The position numbers and the translations under genes were made by a program. Positions 10,841 through 19,401 of a stretch of 64,000 nt of DNA are shown piece by piece (position 1 is the first letter of the stretch; each line of letters begins with the position of its first letter). The notes under the pieces are model-generated. The model was given only the letters and a program-made list of their open reading frames with translations, was not told the DNA's origin and searched no databases. This DNA is from Deinococcus betulae (GTDB taxonomy: Bacteria > Deinococcota > Deinococci > Deinococcales > Deinococcaceae): positions 1 through 64,000 of the forward strand of contig NZ_JAIQXU010000023.1 of NCBI RefSeq assembly GCF_020166395.1, read 5' to 3'.

Positions 10841-11481
10841 CCTTTAAAATGTTCCTGCGCAAGAATATAGAGCGCGCTTTGGGTATCCAGCATATCTTCC
10901 AGAGGTAGGCCCTCCTCTTGCCAGAGGGCCTGAACATGCTTACAGCGGCCTACAAAGTCTTGCAGGAGGCCGCTTATAGTGCGCCTGTCCAGACCTTCTG
11001 ACTTGTCATACAGCGCTTGGATGGCTTTTGCAGAAAAAGATGCCCGGTAAAATGGATGGTGCTGCGGATTGGCAACAAAAAGGAAATAGGACACTACACT
11101 CGTTCTGGCATTCAATGAAGCAAATCGTTTCTGGTGGGTTGCTGGAAGAACATTTAGAGCTGGATCAATAATGCTCCAGAAGAGGTCAGCACCCTTGAAC
11201 GTGATTTGATCAGCCCACAGGGCTGTGAGTGCTTCTCGAAACAGCTTAGGGTGGTGAATGAACATGCTGCTCAGATCGTCCTTCATGCGCCAGTCCAGCA
11301 GGTTCAGTTCAATTTGAATGTTGGGCTCTTCAGTTTCACCACGTAAAAAGGATTCTAGAGCGTCTCTGGTGGCAGCTGCCCCCCGTCGTTTGTAGTGGCG
11401 CTCCTCTGCATCAAGCTGGGCCATTTTTTCGGGTAGTCTAAGAAACGCTGTAGCTCCTGCAAATTTTTGTTTATAGGTCAT
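10837..11481 (-). CDS. Unknown protein, lower-GC accessory gene
   Basis: A 214-residue protein I do not recognise. It is largely helical, without signal peptide or membrane segment. The fragment SYFLFVANPQHHPFYRASF loosely recalls the non-catalytic domain found beside AAA ATPases in McrB-like restriction systems, a resemblance I cannot confirm. Base use is less GC-rich than in the flanks, suggesting transfer. ATG 11481 (MTYKQKF) is chosen because TACAGT (11487-11492 on the complement) ends 5 nt before it. The methyltransferase gene overlaps its stop, so the two may act together. Confidence 0.7.
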   Translation of the reverse strand: MTYKQKFAGATAFLRLPEKMAQLDAEERHYKRRGAAATRDALESFLRGETEEPNIQIELNLLDWRMKDDLSSMFIHHPKLFREALTALWADQITFKGADLFWSIIDPALNVLPATHQKRFASLNARTSVVSYFLFVANPQHHPFYRASFSAKAIQALYDKSEGLDRRTISGLLQDFVGRCKHVQALWQEEGLPLEDMLDTQSALYILAQEHFKG

Positions 11482-11522
11482 ATTTGACTGTATCGCCTGT
11501 ACCTCACCGCACCACATGTAGA

Positions 11523-11549
11523 AGGCAGACGGCCATAAGCCATCTGCCT
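11523..11549 (-). terminator. Terminator hairpin after accC
   Basis: GGCAGA..GGC and GCC..TCTGCC arms (11523-11549) form a stem with a single mismatch and a 5-nt loop in the short gap between accC and the unknown gene. It fits a terminator of the accB-accC transcript. Confidence 0.5.
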
Positions 11550-11568
11550 CCTGGCATCTGCCCTGCTC

Positions 11569-12906
<1,338 letters not shown>

Positions 12907-12936
12907 GTGCTTGCCTCCGGCAGAACGTCAAAGCAT

Positions 12937-12997
12937 CCAAGGGTCAAAGGGTCTAAGCAGGTGCAGCCCTTAGCCACTTGGACTCTCTGACCCTTGG
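12937..12997 (-). promoter_or_regulatory. Hairpin in the accB-accC gap
   Basis: CCAAGGGTCA (12937-12946) pairs with TGACCCTTGG (12988-12997). The arms share GGGTCAA..GGG with a hairpin behind topA (54990-55025). In the operon it may act as a partial terminator or RNA-processing site; this is inferred. Confidence 0.5.
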
Positions 12998-12999
12998 CC

Positions 13000-13533
13000 T
13001 CACTCAATGATGAACAGCGTTTGACCGTACTCGACGGGCTCGGCGTTTTTCACCAGAATCTCGCGCACCACGCCGCCCATCTCGGCTTCGATCTCGTTCA
13101 TCAGCTTCATGGCCTCGATGATGCACAGCACCTGACCAGCCTGAACGGTGTCCCCCACCTTGACGTAAGCAGGCGCGTCGGGGGTGCTGGCCGCATAGAA
13201 GGTGCCCACAATCGGCGCCTTGACCGGCGTGCCCTTGCTGGCGGCGGGGGCGGCAGCGGGTGTGGGGGCTTCGGTGGCGGGCGCTGGGGCGGCACTGGGC
13301 GCGGCGGGCGCCTCAGGGGCAGCGAGCGGGGCCACCGGGGCCGGGCTGGCGGGCGCCGGGGCAAAGACGGGCGCGGGGCCGGCCACCGGCTGGGGTGCAG
13401 GCGCGCTGGGCACCCCGGCGGCCTGGGGGCCGCGCTTGAGGCTTAGGTCAAAACTGCCTGTCCGGAGGGCAAATTCACGCACGTCGGCGTGTGTCAGGGC
13501 GGAAAGAATCTGTTTCAGGTCGTCCGGGTTCAT
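13000..13533 (-). CDS. accB: Acetyl-CoA carboxylase, biotin carboxyl carrier protein
   Basis: A 177-residue carrier whose lysine holds biotin and shuttles carboxyl groups from AccC to the AccA/AccD transferase. An N-terminal helical segment ([13 protein letters not shown]) is followed by an Ala/Pro-rich flexible linker at about 50-95. The C-terminal biotinyl domain has the canonical [12 protein letters not shown] motif with the biotin-accepting lysine. ATG 13533 has AGGAGG shortly upstream; the longer reading frame to 13587 lacks this. It heads the accB-accC pair, behind efp on the same strand with a 178-bp gap containing a strong palindrome. Confidence 0.96.
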   Translation of the reverse strand: MNPDDLKQILSALTHADVREFALRTGSFDLSLKRGPQAAGVPSAPAPQPVAGPAPVFAPAPASPAPVAPLAAPEAPAAPSAAPAPATEAPTPAAAPAASKGTPVKAPIVGTFYAASTPDAPAYVKVGDTVQAGQVLCIIEAMKLMNEIEAEMGGVVREILVKNAEPVEYGQTLFIIE

Positions 13534-13621
13534 GGCCCCTCCTAGGTGTGGTGGTGAAGCACGGGTCGTGTGGTATCGCCTCATCATGACGGGTTGGGCA
13601 GGCGCGGGGGTGTCACCCGCT

Positions 13622-13639
13622 GCCTAACGCCCGTTAGGC
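13622..13639. promoter_or_regulatory. Palindromic operator candidate upstream of accB
   Basis: GCCTAACG-CC-CGTTAGGC is a perfect 8-2-8 palindrome 88 bp before the accB start, and a related half-site CTAACGG lies at about 13650-13656. The form fits a homodimeric repressor site of the TetR/MarR kind. The regulator is unknown. The position suggests control of fatty-acid initiation. Confidence 0.5.
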
Positions 13640-13711
13640 TGCACCGAGTCTAACGGCAAAGGCGCGCGCCGCCCCCGAGTCTTTTCGGCAGGCGGCGCGC
13701 AGACACCAGGC

Positions 13712-14269
13712 TTAGGCCCGGCTGAGGTACTGGCCGGTGCGGGTGTCCACCTTGACGCTGGTGTCCTGTTCCACAAACAGGGGCACCTGCACGGTGGCGC
13801 CGGTTTCCAGCTTGGCGGGCTTGGTGCCGCCCGAGACGGTGTCGCCGCGCACGCCGGGGTCGGTTTCCACGATTTTCAGGATGACCTGGTTGGGCAGGGT
13901 GATGGTCAGGGCCTTTTCGCCGTACATCGCCACTTCGACTTCGGTGTTTTCCTTCATGAACTTGGCGGCGTCGCCCACCAGGCTGGGGGGCAGCGTCACC
14001 TGCTCGAAGGTGTCCATGTCCATGAACATGAAGTCGTCGCCGTCTTTGTACAGGTACTGCATCGTCTTGCCTTCAACGTAGATGTCCTGCAGCTTTTCGC
14101 CGCTGTTGAAGGTACGGTCCACGATGGAGCCCGTTTCCATGTTGCGGAACTTGGTGACCACCTTGGCGCCGCCGCGCCCCATCTTCAGGTGCGAGTAATC
14201 CAGGCATTCCCACAGGCCGCCGTCCATCTCTACTTTGGTGCCGTTCCGCAGTTCCGTCACGCTGATCAT
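13712..14269 (-). CDS. efp: Elongation factor P
   Basis: Binds between ribosomal P and E sites and relieves stalling at polyproline. It is 185 residues and full length, with the three beta-barrel domains: the KOW-like N domain, the central OB domain and a C-terminal domain containing GDTVSGGTKPAKLETGA. The loop that reaches the peptidyl-transferase centre reads MGRGGAKV, with Arg32 at the tip where E. coli has Lys34. ATG 14269 (MISVTELRNGTK) replaces a longer open frame. efp precedes accB, a common order, and is divergent from ctc. Confidence 0.96.
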   Translation of the reverse strand: MISVTELRNGTKVEMDGGLWECLDYSHLKMGRGGAKVVTKFRNMETGSIVDRTFNSGEKLQDIYVEGKTMQYLYKDGDDFMFMDMDTFEQVTLPPSLVGDAAKFMKENTEVEVAMYGEKALTITLPNQVILKIVETDPGVRGDTVSGGTKPAKLETGATVQVPLFVEQDTSVKVDTRTGQYLSRA

Positions 14270-14497
14270 GTGTCTCTCCTTTGGTCTTCTGGCCGGGGCC
14301 GCCTCCAGGCACGCTGGGGGGCCGCGCGGCAACGCCAGAGAGTCTAGCAGAGGCCCGCCTGACCCTTCCACCGGCCGGCGTGCCTTTTCTGCTATGCTGT
14401 TCCGGTTGCCGCGCCCGTCCCCGCCCCCAGGCTGACTGACAGCCGGAGCGCGGCGGGGCAGGGCGGCGAAGCCCTAACCGCAAGGAGAACACAGCAC

Positions 14498-15214
14498 ATG
14501 GAACTGAACGCCCAACCCCGCAGCAGCCAGCAGAAACTGGCCGAAGGCATGATTCCCGCCGTGGCCTACAACAAGGACAAGAACGTGTCCTTTGCCATTG
14601 ACCGCAAGGCGTTTGACCGCGCCTTCCGTCAGCACAGCACCACCGGCCTGTTTGACATCACCCTGGAAGGCGGCGAAACCTTCCCGGCCCTGGTCAAGAC
14701 TGTCCAGATGGACAAGCGTAGGCGCGTGCCTATTCACGTGGATTTCTACGTGGTGACCTACGGCGAGCCCGTGACCGTGTCGGTGCCGGTCCACACCAAG
14801 GGCAAGAGCCAGGGTGAAGTCATGGGCGGCCTGGTGGACGTGGTGATTCACAACCTGTCCGTCGTGGCCCCCGGCCCCCGCCGCATCCCCCAGGAACTCG
14901 TTGTGGACGTGACCAAGCTGAACATCGGTGACCACGTCACTGCCGGTCAGGTCAAGCTGCCTGAAGGCGTCAAGCTGGCTGCTGAAGAAGACCTCGTGGT
15001 CATCAGCGTGCTGCCGCCCCGCCTGTCCGACAGCGAAGCCGCCGCCGAGCAGCAGGCCGCCCAGGTGGCCGGTCTGGTGGCCGCAGGCGAAATCAGCGAA
15101 GAGGCCGCGACGGCCATCTTGGAAGGCGACGCGACTGTGGAAGAAGCCAAGGCCGAAGCCGCTGGCGACGCCACCGAAGCGGCCGACGACACCAGCGAGA
15201 AGAGCGAAGAGTAA
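14498..15214 (+). CDS. ctc: Ribosomal protein L25 / general stress protein Ctc
   Basis: A 5S rRNA-binding protein of the large subunit. At 238 residues it is the long Ctc type: an N-terminal L25-like domain (about 1-90), the middle TL5/Ctc domain (about 90-180, with VTKLNIGDHVTAGQVKLPEGV), and an extra C-terminal acidic Ala/Glu-rich domain. The last carries a UBA-like helical pattern (QQAAQVAGLVAAGEISEEAA), as in the three-domain Ctc of D. radiodurans. AAGGAG precedes ATG 14498 by about ten bases. A TATGCT box at about 14393 may be the -10 element. A good terminator follows. Confidence 0.93.
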   Translation: MELNAQPRSSQQKLAEGMIPAVAYNKDKNVSFAIDRKAFDRAFRQHSTTGLFDITLEGGETFPALVKTVQMDKRRRVPIHVDFYVVTYGEPVTVSVPVHTKGKSQGEVMGGLVDVVIHNLSVVAPGPRRIPQELVVDVTKLNIGDHVTAGQVKLPEGVKLAAEEDLVVISVLPPRLSDSEAAAEQQAAQVAGLVAAGEISEEAATAILEGDATVEEAKAEAAGDATEAADDTSEKSEE

Positions 15215-15230
15215 ACGCACTTTCCAGAGG

Positions 15231-15259
15231 CGAGGCTCCCATGAGGGGCCTCGTCTTTT
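15231..15259 (+). terminator. Terminator of ctc
   Basis: CGAGGCTCC (15231-15239) pairs with GGGGCCTCG (15245-15253, one mismatch) and is followed by TCTTTTC, 16 nt past the ctc stop. Confidence 0.8.
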
Positions 15260-15590
15260 CATTAACTGGGAAGAGAAAGGCTAGGGCCAGGACAGGTGTG
15301 TCCAAGTCTGCGGCGCAGCGCTTCTGATGGTTGACCTGTCGGCGACCAGATGGCCTTGCGGCTTGGCCGGGTGTTGACCTGCGACAGGACGACAGCTTGA
15401 GCTTCCTCTCCAAACTCCAACTGAATCGTGTGCAAGCAGGGTTCAATTCGAACAGGACGACAGGAAGCGTGTTCTGGGCCTGGAACGGGCTCTTTCCCGA
15501 TTTGTGACCGGAACAGACCGAACTCGGGTCAGCGGCTGAAGCCAACTTGCGAGAGAACCCAGAGGCATCGATCAACCGTCGATCAGAGCG
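15260..15590. other. Gene-free spacer of about 330 bp
   Basis: No reading frame here has a credible start, codon pattern or known motif. The stretch is less GC-rich than its neighbours. It holds short internal symmetries only, such as GTTC-AATTC-GAAC near 15442-15454, so it may be a decayed repeat or a regulatory spacer. I see nothing firm. Confidence 0.5.
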
Positions 15591-15627
15591 CCATAAAAAA
15601 GCCACCCTGGGTATTCCCAAGGTGGCT
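15591..15627 (-). terminator. Rho-independent terminator of the GGDEF-like gene
   Basis: AGCCACC (15600-15606) and GGTGGCT (15621-15627) close a stem extended by inner GGG/CCC pairs. On the minus strand it is followed by TTTTTT (15600-15594), 16 nt beyond the stop of the gene at 15643. Confidence 0.85.
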
Positions 15628-15642
15628 ATAGGAGTTTTCCCT

Positions 15643-16779
15643 TTATGCAGGTTGCATCTGAAGGCCCAGGGTGTCTGGGTTGGGGGCCTCCGTCGGCGGT
15701 GCGCCCAGGACCACGCGGTTCTGGCCGGTCTGGTGCAGGGCGTTCAGGCTGTCCTCGGCCTCGCGCAGCAGGGTCAGGCCATCTTGACGGCCATCCTGAA
15801 ACGCCAGGGCGATGCTGACCGTGACATTGGCGCCATCCACAGGCCGCGAAGCCACGCGCACGCGCAGCCGTTCGCACACGGCGCGGGCCGAGCGGGCGTC
15901 GGCAGCGCGCAGGACCAGAACCAGCTGGCCGTCGTCCAGGCAGCCCAGCAGGTCGTCGTCCCGCACGGCACCCAGAATCACCCGCGCCACGTGGGCGAGG
16001 CGGTGAGGCTCAGGGGTGGCGTCTGCCGGCACGCCGGGGTGCGGAGCGTCCAGTCCAATCACAGCCACACCCAGGCCCTCGGGACGGCGCTGAGCCTGGC
16101 GGGTGAGCCAGCGTTCCATCATGGCGCGGCCTGGCAGGCCGGTCAGGGTTTCGCGCCCGGCGTCGCCGTCGCCCAGCAGATCGCGGCGCAGGTCGCCCAG
16201 GGCGCGGTGGGCGGCGCTGTGCTGGCCAGCCAGCAGGACCGCGCCGCCCAGCAGCAGTTGCAGCACCGCGCCCACGACCGGCTGCTGCAGGGCGCCGGGC
16301 GTCAGCAGGACGTGTGCCAGCAGCAGCGCTGCGGTGCTGCCCAGCGCCAGCAGGCTGAGGGGCAAGCTGACCCGCCGTCCCAGCAACCAGAGGTGCGAAG
16401 CTAGCAGCACGGCGGCCCACGGTCCCAGGCTGCCCAGCACCTGCATCTGCGTTTCGGCGGGCACCCGGAACAGCACATGCCACAGGTGGCCCAGCACATA
16501 CCCCCAGGCGCCCAGCAGCGTGAGCACATGCAGGGTCCGCAGCTGAACGCGCGTGACCGTTAGGGTCAGCAGCAGGCCGGACATCAGCACACTGAGCAGC
16601 GGCAGCGCCCAGCGCTCAAAGCCGTCCAGCGGCACGTAGAGCAGCCGCACCAGCATCGCCAGCAGCACCGCGCCCAGCAGGCGGGCGTTTAGGGTGCGGC
16701 GGTCCAGCGGGCGGGTAAAGGGGCAGGCAGCGCGCCGGGCCTGGAAGTCAGCGGTGGTAGGGAGAGAGAAACGGCGCAT
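15643..16779 (-). CDS. Membrane protein with a degenerate GGDEF domain
   Basis: 378 residues. The first ~190 contain about six hydrophobic segments, so the protein sits in the membrane. The rest is a diguanylate-cyclase-like domain starting ETLTGLPGRAMMERWL, which matches the usual D-x-L-T-G-L-x-N-R block. At the active-site hairpin the sequence is LDDGQLVLVL, so the GGDEF signature reads DDGQL and lacks the metal and GTP contacts. Activity as a c-di-GMP synthase is therefore unlikely; a regulatory or binding role is possible. It ends at a strong terminator and is transcribed alone. Confidence 0.82.
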   Translation of the reverse strand: MRRFSLPTTADFQARRAACPFTRPLDRRTLNARLLGAVLLAMLVRLLYVPLDGFERWALPLLSVLMSGLLLTLTVTRVQLRTLHVLTLLGAWGYVLGHLWHVLFRVPAETQMQVLGSLGPWAAVLLASHLWLLGRRVSLPLSLLALGSTAALLLAHVLLTPGALQQPVVGAVLQLLLGGAVLLAGQHSAAHRALGDLRRDLLGDGDAGRETLTGLPGRAMMERWLTRQAQRRPEGLGVAVIGLDAPHPGVPADATPEPHRLAHVARVILGAVRDDDLLGCLDDGQLVLVLRAADARSARAVCERLRVRVASRPVDGANVTVSIALAFQDGRQDGLTLLREAEDSLNALHQTGQNRVVLGAPPTEAPNPDTLGLQMQPA

Positions 16780-16861
16780 CCTGCCCGCAGTTCAGCATGC
16801 CCACTCTCACCGGAGCCTGACAGCGCGGCTTATAGGGTGCCCAGGTGCCTTGAGAAGATCT

Positions 16862-17617
16862 TCATGTGCTGGGGGCCGGGGCTAGAACGCGCACGCCCGC
16901 TGCCTCCAGCGCCGCGCGCAGATCACGCGCCAGCTCGGCGGCCTCGGCGCCGTCGCCGTGCAGGCAGAGCGTCTGGGCGGGCACACGGACCCATTCGCCC
17001 GTCACGGCTTGCACCTGGCCCTGGCGGGCAATCCTGACCCCCTGCGCCACCGCCGCCGCATGAGGCAGCAGGGCGCCGGCTTGCGAGCGCGGCCAGAGTG
17101 TGCCGTCCAGGGCGTAGCCACGGTCAGCAAAACCTTCGCCCAGCGCTGTCAGGCCCAGCGCCCGCGCCCCGCGCAGCATCACGCTGTCGTCGCCAGCCAG
17201 GCCGTAGTACAGCGGCAAGCCGCTGTCATGAGCCGCTTGGGCAACGGCGCGGGCCAGTGCTGGGTCCCGCGCGGCCATGTTGTAGAGCATGCCGTGCGGT
17301 TTGACGTGGCGCAGCGTCACCCCCTCGCGCGCTGCCACCGCCTTGAGCGCTTCAATCTGCTCCCGGACGAAGGCCGTGACCTCGGCGGGGGCAAAGTGCA
17401 GTTCGCGCCGCCCAAAGCCCTCGCGGTCTGGAAACCCAGGGTGGGCGCCGGCCGCCACCCCGTGACGCGCGGCCAGACGCAGGCTGTCCCGCATGGTTTC
17501 GGCGTCGCCAGCGTGGCCCCCGCAGGCGATGTTGGCGCTGGTCACGAACGCCATCACGGCTTCTTCGTGGGCGCTGCCCTCGCCCAGGTCGGCATTCAGG
17601 TCGGTGCCAGTGTGCAT
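16862..17617 (-). CDS. pxpA: 5-oxoprolinase subunit A (LamB/YcsF family)
   Basis: Subunit of the bacterial PxpABC 5-oxoprolinase, which opens the damage product 5-oxoproline to glutamate with ATP. The 251-residue protein begins with the family signature LNADLGEG, then NIACGGHAGD, GAHPGFPDREGFGRR, RHVKPHGMLYN and EGFADRGY. ATG 17617 lies 6 nt after a TATGCT box on the minus strand. pxpC and pxpB are upstream on the same strand but separated by 172 bp, so pxpA may have its own leaderless promoter. Confidence 0.94.
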   Translation of the reverse strand: MHTGTDLNADLGEGSAHEEAVMAFVTSANIACGGHAGDAETMRDSLRLAARHGVAAGAHPGFPDREGFGRRELHFAPAEVTAFVREQIEALKAVAAREGVTLRHVKPHGMLYNMAARDPALARAVAQAAHDSGLPLYYGLAGDDSVMLRGARALGLTALGEGFADRGYALDGTLWPRSQAGALLPHAAAVAQGVRIARQGQVQAVTGEWVRVPAQTLCLHGDGAEAAELARDLRAALEAAGVRVLAPAPST

Positions 17618-17789
17618 GGGGGCAGCATACGGGCTGGGCCGCCGGCCGCTGGAGTGTGTGACAGGCCGACCCAGCTCAGAAGAGCAGTACGGGTCTGAAG
17701 GCAGACAACCCGATGGGCCGCACCGTCATGAAGACCAGCCGGAAAGAGGGTGCCGACCTGTCACCTGACTCGGCGACCCGGGCGTCTCT

Positions 17790-18737
17790 TTATCCAGCCT
17801 GGGCGGCGTACCACAGGCGCAGAGCCGCCTCGGCCTGCCGCAGCCCCTGTTCCTGCTGCCAGAGGGCGGTTCGGGCGGCGGCCGTGGGCACCGGTTCAAA
17901 CTGCACCTGGTTGCCAGGGCGCAGCTGTCCCAGCCGGGCGAGGTCGGCCTGAATCACCACCAGCGGCGCTGGGTAGCCGCCGTGGGTGCCGGCGTCGGGC
18001 AGCAGCACGATAGGCTGCCCCCCCGGCGGCACCTGCACCAGGCCAGGTACGTTGGGCACGCTGGCGCGCGTGGGGTCGTGAGGGGCCGGTACGCCTTCGG
18101 TCAAGCGCACGCCCATGCGGTCAGCCTGCGCGCTGACGGTGAAGGTTGGGCCACACAGCGCCGCCAGCAGCATGGCGGTCGCGTCGGGGGTGGGCACCAC
18201 CCGCAACCTGACATTGGGGCCGGTGGGGGTCTGCACCTCCGGCGAGAGAAAAGCGCGGGGGGGCTGCACACTTGGCCTGTCGGCCCAGGTCAGACGGTCA
18301 CCCGCCCGCAGCACTCGGCCCTCATAGCCGCCAAAGCCGCTGTAGACATCGGTTGAGTGGCTGCCAAATACCTCCTGGCCGTTGAGCCCTCCGCGCACCG
18401 CCAGAAAGGCCCGCGCGCCTGCCGGTGTGCCGCGGAGGTCCAGCCGTCCGCCAGTGGGCACCGGGACGGCCCGCCACAGGGGGAAGGGCTGTCCGTCCAG
18501 CAGCGCCTCGAAGGGCGCGCCGCACAGGCTGACCAGCGCCCCAGCGTCAAAGCGCAGTGCCGGGCCGCCCAGGGTTACCTCCAGGCCCGCCGCGCCGGGC
18601 GGATTGCCCACCAGGGCGTTGGCCAGGCGCCGGGCCACCGGGTCAGCTGCACCTCCAGCCGGCACCCCCAGGGCACGCACGCGGCGGCCTGCATCCTGCA
18701 CGGTGGTGTGTAGGCCGCCGCGCAGGACCTCAAGCAC
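17790..18737 (-). CDS. pxpC: 5-oxoprolinase subunit C (biotin-dependent carboxyltransferase-like)
   Basis: A 315-residue KipA/AHS2-type subunit of the ATP-dependent 5-oxoprolinase. The N terminus LEVLRGGLHTTVQDAGR and the following GVPAGGAADP are typical of the family, as is GVRLTEG further in. The GTG at 18737 gives this exact family start and overlaps the pxpB stop by 8 nt, so the longer frame up to 18803 is not used. It works with PxpB, with which it is translationally coupled, and with PxpA. Confidence 0.93.
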   Translation of the reverse strand: MLEVLRGGLHTTVQDAGRRVRALGVPAGGAADPVARRLANALVGNPPGAAGLEVTLGGPALRFDAGALVSLCGAPFEALLDGQPFPLWRAVPVPTGGRLDLRGTPAGARAFLAVRGGLNGQEVFGSHSTDVYSGFGGYEGRVLRAGDRLTWADRPSVQPPRAFLSPEVQTPTGPNVRLRVVPTPDATAMLLAALCGPTFTVSAQADRMGVRLTEGVPAPHDPTRASVPNVPGLVQVPPGGQPIVLLPDAGTHGGYPAPLVVIQADLARLGQLRPGNQVQFEPVPTAAARTALWQQEQGLRQAEAALRLWYAAQAG

Positions 18738-19350
18738 GGGCGGCCTCAAAGCGCACGCGGTCGCCCGGCTGCCACAGCACCGGCTGGGGGCGGGCCGGGT
18801 CAAAAAGGTTCAGGGCTGTATGACCAACGACCCGCCACCCGCCCGGTGTGGCCCGTGGGTATACGCCAGCCCACGGCCCGCCCAGCGCCACACTGCCCGC
18901 TGGCACCCCAGCGCGCGGGGTGTCCAGGCGCGGCATCTGGAGGGCCGTGGGCAAGCCTGTCAGAAAGGCGAACCCCGGTGTGAACCCCAGAAAAGCCACC
19001 TCCAGCGGTGCGGCGCATACGGCAGCCACAAAAGCTGCCTCACTCAGACCAGCATGCGCGGCGCACCACGCCAGGTCGGGGCCGCCAAATGTCACCGGCA
19101 CGGTGAGGGTCTGGCCCTGGGTCTCGGTCTCGGGCGGCAGGGTGGCCAGGGCCGCGCGCACTGCTCCAGCCAGGGTGTCGGCTTCGGTACAGAGCGGGTC
19201 AAACAGCAGGGTCAGCTGGCCCAGCGCGGGCACGCTGTCCAGCAGGCCAGGCAGCCCCTGCCTCGTCAGGTGGCGGTGCAAGCCACGCGCCCGCCCAGTC
19301 AGGACCACCAGCGCCGCGTCCCCTAAAGGCAGAAAGGTCACCGCCGACAT
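18730..19350 (-). CDS. pxpB: 5-oxoprolinase subunit B (KipI family)
   Basis: A 206-residue AHS1/KipI-type subunit of the 5-oxoprolinase complex. Signature segments are FLPLGDAALVV at the start, PVTFGGPDL, and the C-terminal FLGFTPGFAFLTGLP, with later PRLDTPRAGVPAGSVALGG and GGWRVVGHT. It is the first gene of the pxpB-pxpC pair and overlaps pxpC. The start ATG lies in a 51-bp gap shared with the divergent nitrilase-like gene. Confidence 0.93.
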   Translation of the reverse strand: MSAVTFLPLGDAALVVLTGRARGLHRHLTRQGLPGLLDSVPALGQLTLLFDPLCTEADTLAGAVRAALATLPPETETQGQTLTVPVTFGGPDLAWCAAHAGLSEAAFVAAVCAAPLEVAFLGFTPGFAFLTGLPTALQMPRLDTPRAGVPAGSVALGGPWAGVYPRATPGGWRVVGHTALNLFDPARPQPVLWQPGDRVRFEAARA

Positions 19351-19401
19351 ATCGAGGCATCATGGCACGCGGGTGCCCCCTGTCCTGCTCTAGGCTGGGG
19401 C

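Noticed and set aside
16852..16861. Palindrome GAAGATCTTC near the pxpA end
   Set aside because: A short 10-bp palindrome with no promoter context.
17618..17789. GTGACAGG and CCTGTCAC inverted pair in the pxpA-pxpC gap
   Set aside because: Only 8 bp with a 91-bp spacer, near what chance would give. Not enough to call a repeat.
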